Origin: Halomonas sp. 54_146
Lineage (GTDB): Bacteria > Pseudomonadota > Gammaproteobacteria > Pseudomonadales > Halomonadaceae
DNA: 50,151 nucleotides
Direction of reading: 5' to 3'
Assembly (NCBI RefSeq): GCF_001507855.1
Contig: NZ_LGEN01000024.1
Location: 1-50,151 of the forward strand
Both the position numbers and the translations under genes were made by a program. Below, piece after piece: positions 34,676-43,655 of this stretch. Position 1 is the first letter of the stretch. Each line of letters opens with the position of its first letter. Below the pieces are notes generated by a model. The model did no database searches and was not told the DNA's origin. It saw only the letters and a list, made by a program, of their open reading frames with translations.

Positions 34676-35487
34676 TAACCGACTCCTGGCAGCAGCTTAA
34701 AATGGTCGGCATCTTGCCAGGCAGGAAATTTTTCACGAAAAGCATCAAGGGCAGTTTTATCCAGCGTGCCCGTCTCTATAAACGGGGTATGGGCAGGTTT
34801 ATCAATTAACGCTTCGCCTTTGAAGTCGACCAATAAGGAGTCACCGCTATAGGCAAGTCCTTTGGCATCCTCTCCAACGCGATTAACGCCAATCACATAG
34901 CTTAAATTCTCTACCGCACGGGCCTGTAGCAACGTACGCCAGGGGTGACGACGCGGTGCTGGCCAATTGGCGATACACAGCAGCGCATCATACTCGAAAT
35001 GCTCCCCTTCTGCTGGCTGCTGGCGCATCCACACCGGAAAACGCAGGTCGTAGCAAACGCTCAATAGCAGTTTAAAGCCGTTAAGTTCGACAATTTTACG
35101 CTCACTGCCCATGCCGTAGCGCTCATGCTCACCGGCCATACGGAATAGGTGGCGCTTGTCGTAGTGGGTTAACTCCCCCTCCGGCGTTGCCCAGATCAAG
35201 CGATTATAAAATTCGCCGTTCTCTTCGATCGCCACGCTGCCGGTCATCACACAGTTACGCGCCTTCGCCTGAGCCTGTAGCCAGGCAACGCTTTGGCTCT
35301 CTGCCATCGGCTGAGCCATTTCGCGGGAGTTCATGGTAAAGCCCGTGGCAAACATTTCGGGCAATACAATAAGATCCGTATCGCGGCTATCCAACTCGCC
35401 AAGTAACTGTTCAAGATGGGCGTGGTTGGCCTGCGGGTCTTCCCAGCGCAGGTCACACTGCACTAGCGTGCTACGAAGTTCACTCAT
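34675..35487 (-). CDS. Omega-amidase / nitrilase-family hydrolase (YafV-like)
   Basis: This 270-residue carbon-nitrogen hydrolase shows the Glu-Lys-Cys triad: Glu in VLPEMFATGF, Lys in HYDKRHLFRM and Cys in LSVCYDLRFPVWMR. The GEHERYG and YGMGSERK segments match YafV/Nit2 omega-amidases, which deaminate alpha-ketoglutaramate and related repair substrates. A strong AAAGGAGGTG precedes the ATG at 35487. It is followed by rsuA with a one-base overlap. Confidence 0.9.
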   Translation of the reverse strand: MSELRSTLVQCDLRWEDPQANHAHLEQLLGELDSRDTDLIVLPEMFATGFTMNSREMAQPMAESQSVAWLQAQAKARNCVMTGSVAIEENGEFYNRLIWATPEGELTHYDKRHLFRMAGEHERYGMGSERKIVELNGFKLLLSVCYDLRFPVWMRQQPAEGEHFEYDALLCIANWPAPRRHPWRTLLQARAVENLSYVIGVNRVGEDAKGLAYSGDSLLVDFKGEALIDKPAHTPFIETGTLDKTALDAFREKFPAWQDADHFKLLPGVG

Positions 35488-35559
35488 TAAACACCTCCTT
35501 TCCGCCAGTGTTATGGCAACGTTTATGCTAGATTAGCATTTTTAAATAATGAGGCTGCT

Positions 35560-36468
35560 ATGCTTCCTACGCCAACACGCGACCCCGAAGCACTCAAAGG
35601 CGTTATGTTCGGGCTAACCGCCTACATCATCTGGGGTTGCTTTCCGCTATTTTTTGCCTTGTTTGATGGGGTTCCTGCCTTTGAAATATTGCTTCACCGT
35701 ATCATTTGGGCATGTTTATTTTTAGTGGGGCTGATCACCTTGCTGCGCCGTTGGCCTCCCGTGGTCGCAGCCCTTGGTGAACCCAAACGGCTTGGGCGAG
35801 TGTTGGTCTGCGCCTTATTGATTGCCTTTAATTGGGGTTTCTATATTTACGCGGTAGAAACCAAGCAAGTATTGCAGGCAAGTTTGGGCTACTTTTTAAC
35901 GCCGCTAGTGAACGTTGCCTTAGGCATGTTGGTATTACGGGAAGTGATGGCCAAGCTGCAGTTAGTGGCGTTGGGCTTGGCCAGCATCGCCATTGCCACC
36001 CAGTTTGTGATGCTTGGCGAGTTGCCTTGGATTAGTTTATTGCTGGCGCTCAGCTTCGGCAGTTACGGTCTGTTTCGTAAGCAGGTGCCGCTGGATGGCC
36101 TTTCAGGGCTGTTTGTGGAAACCCTGCTGCTGCTTCCTCTCGCCCTTATGGCGTTCACGTGGTTAAGCTTTAACGGTACGTCACACTTTACCCAGAATGC
36201 CTCAACGACCAGCCTACTGATCGCCAGCGGTGCCTTAACAGCACTGCCATTGATGGCGTTTGCCGGTGCCACACGGCGGCTGCGTTTAGCGACCGTGGGG
36301 TTTTTAATGTACATCAACCCAAGCATTCAGTTTCTGATTGCCTTAACTGTCTTCGGCGAGCCCCTGGGCATTATCCAGTTGGCGACCTTTGTGCTTATTT
36401 GGATCGGGCTCGCGCTCTACTCCTGGTCGGCGTGGCAATCACGCACGCGCTACGCGGCGGCTAGTTAG
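35560..36468 (+). CDS. rarD: RarD-type EamA-family transporter
   Basis: This 302-residue protein has about ten membrane helices and matches RarD from its N-terminus ([23 protein letters not shown] in part) to the [18 protein letters not shown] segment. RarD proteins are drug/metabolite-superfamily exporters; the substrate is uncertain. The ATG at 35560 follows TGAGG by five bases. Its last 30 bases overlap the 3' end of the convergent chemoreceptor gene. Confidence 0.9.
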   Translation: MLPTPTRDPEALKGVMFGLTAYIIWGCFPLFFALFDGVPAFEILLHRIIWACLFLVGLITLLRRWPPVVAALGEPKRLGRVLVCALLIAFNWGFYIYAVETKQVLQASLGYFLTPLVNVALGMLVLREVMAKLQLVALGLASIAIATQFVMLGELPWISLLLALSFGSYGLFRKQVPLDGLSGLFVETLLLLPLALMAFTWLSFNGTSHFTQNASTTSLLIASGALTALPLMAFAGATRRLRLATVGFLMYINPSIQFLIALTVFGEPLGIIQLATFVLIWIGLALYSWSAWQSRTRYAAAS

Positions 36469-38136
36469 TGCCAGCGGCGGTGATGAATTAGCATGCGGGG
36501 CAGCTTCAAGCTTTGGCGTCGATATAGGCGTCGGGGGTGTTTTTCTTTCAGGCTGGTAGCCCACGCGGAAACCGCCCCAATGCTTACCTTTAACGTACAC
36601 CGGCACCGAAAGGTCGTGCATTATTTCACCGGTGTCGCGTTTGTAGGTTTGTAGCAACAGCGGCTTTTCATGGGCACCACAGCGGCTGCCGGTTGGGTCA
36701 TCGAAAATCCGTTTACTGCGGCAAAACTTCAGGTCGTGGGCGTAATCCCCGGTAGGCTCACGGCTAACCGCCTGGTTATGGGTCGGCACATAACCTTTGC
36801 GATCGCAGGCGATAGCGTAGCTTAGCCCTAGCTGCGCTAATAGTGGCTCCTGCAAACGGGGAAGGTGCCTATCGGTGAAGGTGTCAAAGCCGGTTTTATA
36901 CAGCGGCGGCTGGGTACCGGGAATCTGTTCGTAGTGGGGCTGGAACAGGTTAGCGTCTGAGAGTTCACCGCTGGCAATGGCCTTTTCAAACAGCTTGCCC
37001 AATTGGTCAGCCGCTGACCGCACGGCATGAAACACCTGCTGATGGCGACCGGCTAAATGCTGCTGAGCCAGCTCTGCGTCGACCCCTTCCGCTGCCTCCA
37101 TTAATGCCCGTGCCTGCTCGGCTAAATCGTGCATATTACGATTGCCTTCATCTACGTCATCTTCTAATTGGCTCAAGCTGTCCGCTACGGTTTGGCTATG
37201 CTGGCGAGTGTTTTCCATGGCATCGGCCACGCGGGTGATTTCACTTTGCACCTGGTCAAATTCTTGGGTCATCGTGCCCAGGCTGCTGCCGACCACTTGC
37301 AACCCTTTAGAGCGCTCGCTGATGCGGGCCATTAAATGCCCCATGGTAGCGACCACCGATTGACCGCTCTGATGCATATCCTTCACCAGCTCATCGACGC
37401 TTTGGGTTGCGGTAGACGTTTTCAGTGCCAGGTTGCGCACTTCGCCAGCGACCACGGCAAACCCGCGCCCGTGCTCACCCGCTCGGGCTGCTTCAATGGA
37501 CGCATTGAGCGACAGCAGATGGGTCTGTTCGGCGATATCTTCAATCATGGAAGTGACGTTGCGCACACGCTCAATTTTATCGTTCAGCGCGGTCAGCATC
37601 TCCAGCGCTTGATGGGAGCGGTCGGCAACATCGCTCATGTCTTGGATAATATCGTCAAGCTCTGCATGGTTATGATGGCTGGCTTCCCGGGCGCTCTCTG
37701 CCAGCGCCGCTACCTGGCTGGCGCTGGCGCTGACCTGCATAATGGCCGCGTTAATAGCGGTCATGCTCGATGAAGCCTCACGGGCCATGGTCTCTTGCTT
37801 CGAAAGGCGCTGGTCCATCAAATCGGCATAGTGGGACACTTCTGCTGAGGCAATCGCGGTGCTGCTGGCACGGTTCATTAGCCGGTAAGCCATAGCCCGC
37901 AGTGAGTGGTAATCACGCAACGATTTAAAGCCACGCAACGATTTAAAGCCACGCTGGCGCTGTTCAAGGCGGCGCTGGTCGGCTCGGTACACGTTTTCAA
38001 GGGCACTAAGCAGCATAGCCCCACCGCCCAGCGCGGCAAACAGGAGCGCCAGATAGCCCCAAAAACCGCCTTGTGCAGCAAGCCCTATCGACAGCGCCAC
38101 GAACAGCACTGGAACTAACAATTGCAGTAAGCGCAT
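36439..38136 (-). CDS. Methyl-accepting chemotaxis protein with C-terminal sensor-like extension
   Basis: This 565-residue receptor has two short N-terminal helices (about 1-45) with almost no periplasmic loop, a signalling domain with tip [18 protein letters not shown]... [13 protein letters not shown] (about 190-240), and a C-terminal 150-residue domain. The latter contains [22 protein letters not shown] and a final [20 protein letters not shown], a pattern found in chemoreceptors that carry a cytoplasmic sensor after the hairpin. A cytoplasmic signal is thus likely. An 18-bp in-frame duplication (RGFKSL twice) follows the second helix. It overlaps rarD by 30 bases at its 3' end. Confidence 0.92.
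   Translation of the reverse strand: MRLLQLLVPVLFVALSIGLAAQGGFWGYLALLFAALGGGAMLLSALENVYRADQRRLEQRQRGFKSLRGFKSLRDYHSLRAMAYRLMNRASSTAIASAEVSHYADLMDQRLSKQETMAREASSSMTAINAAIMQVSASASQVAALAESAREASHHNHAELDDIIQDMSDVADRSHQALEMLTALNDKIERVRNVTSMIEDIAEQTHLLSLNASIEAARAGEHGRGFAVVAGEVRNLALKTSTATQSVDELVKDMHQSGQSVVATMGHLMARISERSKGLQVVGSSLGTMTQEFDQVQSEITRVADAMENTRQHSQTVADSLSQLEDDVDEGNRNMHDLAEQARALMEAAEGVDAELAQQHLAGRHQQVFHAVRSAADQLGKLFEKAIASGELSDANLFQPHYEQIPGTQPPLYKTGFDTFTDRHLPRLQEPLLAQLGLSYAIACDRKGYVPTHNQAVSREPTGDYAHDLKFCRSKRIFDDPTGSRCGAHEKPLLLQTYKRDTGEIMHDLSVPVYVKGKHWGGFRVGYQPERKTPPTPISTPKLEAAPHANSSPPLALTSRRVARA
37914..37949. repeat. Exact 18-bp in-frame duplication in a chemoreceptor
   Basis: cacgcaacgatttaaagc occurs twice in tandem without a mismatch and encodes RGFKSL repeated at the membrane-proximal linker. 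Confidence 0.9.
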
Positions 38137-38381
38137 GAGCAGTACTCTTTTATTAACGTTATTGAGTATCGAAGACTCTACATAAGGGTGGCTTAACTCC
38201 CCTTTGCGGCTAAGCTTAGCCTGTTACGTTAATGAAAGAAGTAGCACTTTGGGGGCAGACGAAAAACGCATAAACACTTGGCCGCCATTGGGTTACCGCC
38301 GCGCCAATGAAGTTAAGCACTGACACTAAAAGAAATATCCCTTACTCTCTCCGGCTGCCTCATCTACTACACTTGGAATTC

Positions 38382-40082
38382 ATGCTAAAGCGCTATTTGC
38401 CAATCCTGACCTGGCTCCCCCACTACCATAAACGCCTGTTGGGCGCTGACTTTTTGGCAGGCTTGATCGTCACCGTGATGGTTATTCCCCAGTCGCTTGC
38501 CTATGCGCTGCTAGCCGGGCTACCCGCAGTGGTGGGTCTTTATGCCAGCATTCTGCCGCAGCTGGTCTATACCCTGTTTGGCACCAGCACAACCCTTGCG
38601 GTGGGGCCGGTGGCCATTATCGCGCTGATGACCGGCGCGGCGCTTTCCTCCGTGGCAGCCACCGGCACGGAAGCGTATTTACAGGCAGCGCTGATTCTGT
38701 CGCTGCTTTCCGGTGGCATACTGGTCGTTATGGGGCTGCTGAAAATGGGCTTTTTCAGCAACTTTCTCAGTCACCCGGTTATTTCAGGCTTCTTGACGGC
38801 GTCGGGCATTTTGATCGCCGCCAGCCAGCTTGGCAGCTTGCTGGGGGTTGAGAGTAGTGGCTTCACCCTGGTGGAACGCCTTATTACCCTGGTGCCCAAT
38901 TTACCCACCTTTAACTTAACCACCTTACTGATCGGCAGTGGCACCTTACTATTTTTGATTGCCATGCGACGCCACGGCAAAGCCACCCTGCAGAAAGCGC
39001 GCCTGCCGCTTTCATTAGCGGATTTGATCGCCAAGGCGGGGCCGGTTTTTGCCGTCGTGATGACCACCCTGGTGACCTGGCACTGGCAGTTGGCTGATCA
39101 CGGCGTTGCCGTGGTGGGTAACATTCCCAGCGGTTTACCTGCGCTAAGCTTTCCCTGGGCGGACTACTCGCTGTGGCGGGCGCTGCTAATCCCAGCGCTG
39201 CTGATTAGCCTGGTCGGCTTTGTGGAGTCGGTTTCCATGGGTCAAATGCTCGCGGCTAAGCGGCGCCAGCGTATTTCACCCAATCAAGAGTTAGTAGGGC
39301 TTGGTGCCAGTAATTTAGCCGCCGGTTTTTCCAGCGGCATGCCGGTAACCGGTGGCCTTTCACGCACGGTGATTAACTACGATGCAGGCGCGCAAACGCC
39401 CGCCGCCGGTGCTTTTGCGGCGTTAGGCATTGCGCTGATCACCATGTCGTTCACCGGCTGGCTCTATTACCTACCTATCGCGACCCTGGCCGCGACGATT
39501 ACCGTTTCGATTTTGACGCTGGTTGATATTCCCATGCTGCGCCAAACCTGGCGCTACTCCCGCAGCGACTTTGCCGCCATGGCCGTCACCATTGTGCTGA
39601 CGCTGGTCGAAGGCGTTGAAGCGGGCATCATCAGCGGCGTCACCTTGTCTATTGCGCTGTTTTTGTATCGCACCAGCCGCCCCCATAGCGCCCTGGTCGG
39701 CCGCGTACCCGGCACCGAGCATTTCAGAAATATCACCCGCCATGACGTTGAAACCATCACCACTATCGCCCTGCTTCGCATCGATGAAAGTCTCTATTTT
39801 GCCAATGCCCGCTATTTGGAAGATACCGTTTATAACCTGGTAGCCAGCCACCCCGAGCTTGAGCACGTTGTGCTGATTTGCTCGGCGGTTAATCTGATCG
39901 ATGCCTCGGCGCTTGAGAGCCTGGATGCAATCAACGCCCGCTTAAAAGATGCCGAGGTAAAGCTGCATTTATCCGAGGTAAAAGGCCCGGTGATGGATCA
40001 ACTCAAGAAAAGCGACTTCTTAGATGCGCTGACAGGGCGGGTATTTCTAAGCACCTACGCTGCTTGGCGCGAATTTTCCTAA
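38382..40082 (+). CDS. SulP-family anion transporter with STAS domain
   Basis: This 566-residue permease of the SLC26/SulP family has about 12-14 helices, starting with the signature IVTVMVIPQSLAYALLAGLPAVVGLY shared by sulfate, bicarbonate and dicarboxylate carriers, and a C-terminal STAS domain with NLIDASALESL. No carbonic anhydrase or sulfate gene is adjacent, so the anion is unknown. The start at ATG 38382 (GGA five bases upstream) gives the normal family N-terminus (MLKRYLPILTWL); an ATG at 38307 is possible but lacks a ribosome-binding site. Confidence 0.9.
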   Translation: MLKRYLPILTWLPHYHKRLLGADFLAGLIVTVMVIPQSLAYALLAGLPAVVGLYASILPQLVYTLFGTSTTLAVGPVAIIALMTGAALSSVAATGTEAYLQAALILSLLSGGILVVMGLLKMGFFSNFLSHPVISGFLTASGILIAASQLGSLLGVESSGFTLVERLITLVPNLPTFNLTTLLIGSGTLLFLIAMRRHGKATLQKARLPLSLADLIAKAGPVFAVVMTTLVTWHWQLADHGVAVVGNIPSGLPALSFPWADYSLWRALLIPALLISLVGFVESVSMGQMLAAKRRQRISPNQELVGLGASNLAAGFSSGMPVTGGLSRTVINYDAGAQTPAAGAFAALGIALITMSFTGWLYYLPIATLAATITVSILTLVDIPMLRQTWRYSRSDFAAMAVTIVLTLVEGVEAGIISGVTLSIALFLYRTSRPHSALVGRVPGTEHFRNITRHDVETITTIALLRIDESLYFANARYLEDTVYNLVASHPELEHVVLICSAVNLIDASALESLDAINARLKDAEVKLHLSEVKGPVMDQLKKSDFLDALTGRVFLSTYAAWREFS

Positions 40083-40105
40083 CATCACGGTCGCTCTACC
40101 ACATT

Positions 40106-40135
40106 GAAAAACCAGGCAATTGCCTGGTTTTTTTA
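40106..40135 (+). terminator. Terminator after the SulP gene
   Basis: AACCAGGCAATTGCCTGGTT is a perfect palindromic stem followed by at least six T, and preceded by an A-run, so it may work on both strands. Confidence 0.92.
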
Positions 40136-40176
40136 TGCCTGCCTATCAGTAAAGAGCATCGCTGCTGACAACATCG

Positions 40177-40206
40177 TTGACATTCCCCCAATAGCTTCTC
40201 TACTAT
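40177..40206 (+). promoter_or_regulatory. Sigma-70 promoter candidate for the TAXI-TRAP block
   Basis: A perfect TTGACA (40177-40182) is followed after 18 bases by TACTAT (40201-40206), giving a leader of about 100 bases before the binding-protein gene. A short dyad GTGA-TCGT-TCAC (40267-40278) lies in that leader and might be an operator or stem. Confidence 0.5.
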
Positions 40207-40313
40207 CATCCTACCACTTTGCAGAACTAAATACCGCATAGCGAAATAAAAAGTAACTAAATGTAAGTGATCGTTCACCACAACCACAACAACCACAATA
40301 AAGGAGCATTCCA

Positions 40314-41474
40314 ATGCATCCATTTGCTCACCGCCTACTCGTTGCCGCCTTGCCTTTATCGCTACTCGGCGCTGCGGTAAGCCACGCCAGTGACGTTGAA
40401 CTGCCCGGCACCATGGCCTGGACAGCTTACGGCACCAACTCAAGCGGCTACGCCCAAGCCGTCGCCATCGGCAATATGCTGCAGAACAAATACGGTTCGT
40501 CAGTGCGCATCCTGCCTGGTGATAACGACGTATCACGCATGACGCCTCTCAAGCAGGGCCGCGTTGACCTTTGCGCCTGCGGCATTGCCAGCTACTACGG
40601 CGCGGAAGGTGTGATGATGTTTGCCGACCGCGATTGGGGCCCTCAGCCGCTGCGCGTCATTACTACTTCCACTGCCTCTTTTGGCCTTTCTCTTGCGGTC
40701 GCGGGTGATTTAGACGTTAAAACACCCGCTGACTTAGCGGGCAAACGCATTGCCTATATCCGCGGTGACGATGCGCTCAATAAGGGCACCGAAGCGTATC
40801 TCGCCTTTGGCGGGCTAACGTGGGATGACGTAGAGCGGGTTGATTACCCAGGCTATGGCCGCTCGTTTGACGGCATTATTGCCGGCGATGTAGACGCCTC
40901 GTTTACCACCACGGTTACTCCGCCTGCCCAGCAGTTGGCCAGCAGCCCGCGCGGCATTAGCTGGCCGGTATTAGACCCAGAAGATGCAGCAGGCTGGGAG
41001 CGTATGGCCGCCGTTGCGCCTTATTTCCGCCCTCATGAAGTAACCGCAGGTGCTGGTGGTGTTAGTGCAGAGAACCCCGTTTCCAGCGCCAGCTACCCTT
41101 ACCCCATCGTGGTCGCCAATCAAGACCTGGACGACAACGTTGCCTATGGTTTGATCAAAGCCATGCAGGAAAATTTTGACGACTACAAAGACAACGCCCC
41201 AGGTGCCGTGGGTTACGCCTTGGAGTATCAAGACCTTCAATGGGTGGTGCCGTTCCACGATGCGGTAGTTGAGTACTACAAAGAGGTGGATGTGTGGACG
41301 GATGAAATGCAAACACATCAGGACAAGCTCGTTGAGCGCCAAAACGTGCTGCTAACCGCCTGGGAAAGCTTTATGCAAGACGCGCCCAGCGATGATGAGG
41401 CCTTTACTGCCGAGTGGATGGAAGCCCGTGCCATAGCACTGAACGGTGCTGGCTTCGAGCCAATCTTCGAGTAA
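40314..41474 (+). CDS. TAXI-family TRAP transporter solute-binding protein
   Basis: This 386-residue periplasmic protein has a signal peptide ending SHAS and a TAXI-type binding domain: MAWTAYGTNSSGYAQAVAIG, PGDNDVSRMTPLKQGRVDLC and FDGIIAGDVDASFTT. TAXI systems take up organic acids such as glutamate or ketoglutarate, and some uptake aromatic or dicarboxylic acids; the ligand here is unknown. AAAGGAGC precedes the ATG. Next comes the fused permease and then acyl-CoA catabolic genes, suggesting the ligand is their carbon source. Confidence 0.93.
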   Translation: MHPFAHRLLVAALPLSLLGAAVSHASDVELPGTMAWTAYGTNSSGYAQAVAIGNMLQNKYGSSVRILPGDNDVSRMTPLKQGRVDLCACGIASYYGAEGVMMFADRDWGPQPLRVITTSTASFGLSLAVAGDLDVKTPADLAGKRIAYIRGDDALNKGTEAYLAFGGLTWDDVERVDYPGYGRSFDGIIAGDVDASFTTTVTPPAQQLASSPRGISWPVLDPEDAAGWERMAAVAPYFRPHEVTAGAGGVSAENPVSSASYPYPIVVANQDLDDNVAYGLIKAMQENFDDYKDNAPGAVGYALEYQDLQWVVPFHDAVVEYYKEVDVWTDEMQTHQDKLVERQNVLLTAWESFMQDAPSDDEAFTAEWMEARAIALNGAGFEPIFE

Positions 41475-41593
41475 TCCGCAGTCATTCGGGTTGCCGTCAT
41501 ACGGGGGCGGCATTCGTCGCCCCTGCTGATTGACGGATATTTCCACACTGCAGTCTCTACAACCACAGCTGCCACAACCGCAGATACCTCGCC

Positions 41594-43594
41594 ATGACCA
41601 CAGATACCGCACCTGCCAATACTCAGCAGGTTAAAGAAAAGATCAGCCAAATTCGTCAGCTTCCCCCTGCGCTGCGCTGGATCCCAGCCACTGTCACCGT
41701 CATTTTGATGGCGATGACGCTAGATTATCTGTTCAATATTGGCTGGCTTACGTTTGTGACTGGCCTGGAAACGCAGTTCTACTACGCTGTTGTCGCGCTG
41801 CTGCTGCCGCTGGTGTTTTTGCTCTGGCCCATGCGCAGCAGCCAGCATATTCCCTGGTACGACTACCTACTCAGTGCCACTACGCTGGTTATCGGCGGCT
41901 ACTTTGTTTATAACGCGATGCCAATTCTGGAGCGTGGCTGGGCATTTGCAGCCCCTGACTTGGCGATTTACGCCAGCTACGCTTTCTGGCTGCTCATTAT
42001 TGAAGCAGCCCGCCGGGCGGGCGGTTTACCCATCGCGATTATTGCCGGCGTCTTTTCACTTTACCCGCTAGTCGCCGACATCGTGCCCGGCCCTATTCAA
42101 GCCTTTCCCTCAAGCCTTGAAGAAACGGCCATGTACCACACCATGAGCACCGAAAGCATCATGGGAGTGCCGTTGCAGGCATTCGCAGGTTTGGTCATCG
42201 GCTTTTTGGTGTTTGGCGTGGTGCTGCAAAAAAGCGGCGGCGGCAAGTTTTTTATTAACCTGGCGTTTGCACTGCTAGGCCATGTACGCGGCGGCCCCGC
42301 CAAAGTGTCGATTTTTTCCAGCGGCCTGATGGGCTCCATGAGCGGCAGCGTGATCAGCAACGTGCTGACCACCGGCGTTTTATCCATTCCCGCCATGCGG
42401 CGTATCGGCATGAGCCGCTCCTTTGCGGGCGGTGTGGAAGCCTGTGCCTCAACCGGCGGTGTATTGATGCCACCCGTTATGGGCGCTACCGCCTTTGTCA
42501 TGGCGATGTTTCTGGATGTTCCCTACTCCACCATTGCACTCGCCGCCGTCATACCTTCCATCCTCTACTTTCTGGGTTTGTTTATACAGATCGACGCCTA
42601 CGCAGCGCGTAACGACATTAAAGGCCTGCCTGCCGCCGAACTACCTTCGCTGTGGAAGACGCTCAAAGAGGGCTGGTACTTTATTTTCGTCTTCGCGTTA
42701 TTGGTCTGGATGCTGCTGATTATGCAGCGTGAAGCCGTGGCACCTTTTTATGCCACAGCGCTGCTCCTGGTGCTCAACCAGTTCTCGAAGCATAACCGCT
42801 GGGGCTGGAAGGACGTTGCCGATACGCTTTCCTCTGCGGCCAAGCTGTTTGCCGAGCTAATCGCCATTCTGGCAGGCGTGGGCATGCTGGTCGGGGCGCT
42901 TTCCATGACCGGCCTTTCAGGCACTATTGCTAACGACTTTATCAACATCGCCGGTGGTAGCGTACCGCTACTGCTGATTATGGGTGCCGTGACCAGTTTC
43001 GTGTTGGGCATAGGCATGACCGTCACCGCTGCCTATATCTTCCTCGCCGTGGCGCTAGCACCTGCCTTGATTCAAGGCGGCGGCCTGGACCCGATGGCGG
43101 TACACATGTTCATCCTTTACTGGGGCATGCTGAGCTTTATTACCCCGCCGGTGGCACTCGGCGCTTTTGCCGCCGCCACCGTGGCTGGCGCCCGCCCAAT
43201 GGAAACCGGCCTGCAGGCGATGCGCCTGGGCAGCGTCATTTACTTCATCCCCTTCTTATTTGTGCTCAACCCCGCGCTGATTATGCAGGGCTCTCCGTTA
43301 ATGATCGTGGCGGTGTTTATCCAGGCGGTGATCGGCATCATTTTGTTTGCCTCTGCCATGCAGGGCTACCTGATGGGCGTAGGCCGCTTAGGTTACGGCG
43401 CGCTGCAGGAGATCACAATTCGCGCCTTGGTATTGGTCGCGGGCTTATTGCTAGCGCTGCCTGGCGGTGGAATGGTGCCGCTAAGCCAGTGGGAGCTGAT
43501 CGGCCTTGCACTGGCGGCCTTGGTGCCCGGCGTGCTGTTGGCTCGGCTGAGCCAGCGCCACCATCAGCGCTCACGCAGCGCCTCTGTTGCCTAA
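41594..43594 (+). CDS. TRAP transporter fused permease (DctQM, 4TM/12TM)
   Basis: This 666-residue inner-membrane protein joins the small DctQ-like part (about 1-170) to the large DctM-like part, the usual fusion in TAXI-TRAP systems. Motifs include GLVIGFLVFGVVLQKSGGG, SSGLMGSMSGSVISNVLTTG and EACASTGGVLMPPVMGATAF, the last being the DctM core. It uses a sodium gradient in known members, fitting a halophile. It lies 119 bases after the binding protein. Confidence 0.95.
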   Translation: MTTDTAPANTQQVKEKISQIRQLPPALRWIPATVTVILMAMTLDYLFNIGWLTFVTGLETQFYYAVVALLLPLVFLLWPMRSSQHIPWYDYLLSATTLVIGGYFVYNAMPILERGWAFAAPDLAIYASYAFWLLIIEAARRAGGLPIAIIAGVFSLYPLVADIVPGPIQAFPSSLEETAMYHTMSTESIMGVPLQAFAGLVIGFLVFGVVLQKSGGGKFFINLAFALLGHVRGGPAKVSIFSSGLMGSMSGSVISNVLTTGVLSIPAMRRIGMSRSFAGGVEACASTGGVLMPPVMGATAFVMAMFLDVPYSTIALAAVIPSILYFLGLFIQIDAYAARNDIKGLPAAELPSLWKTLKEGWYFIFVFALLVWMLLIMQREAVAPFYATALLLVLNQFSKHNRWGWKDVADTLSSAAKLFAELIAILAGVGMLVGALSMTGLSGTIANDFINIAGGSVPLLLIMGAVTSFVLGIGMTVTAAYIFLAVALAPALIQGGGLDPMAVHMFILYWGMLSFITPPVALGAFAAATVAGARPMETGLQAMRLGSVIYFIPFLFVLNPALIMQGSPLMIVAVFIQAVIGIILFASAMQGYLMGVGRLGYGALQEITIRALVLVAGLLLALPGGGMVPLSQWELIGLALAALVPGVLLARLSQRHHQRSRSASVA

Positions 43595-43655
43595 CGGCCG
43601 GAGTGAGCTGAATGTGTTTTCAACTAACGAACATGATCAATACGAGAGCCTAACT

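Noticed and set aside
37336..37773. 145-codon plus-strand frame inside the chemoreceptor
   Set aside because: It is antisense to a well-supported signalling domain and shows no recognisable protein features.
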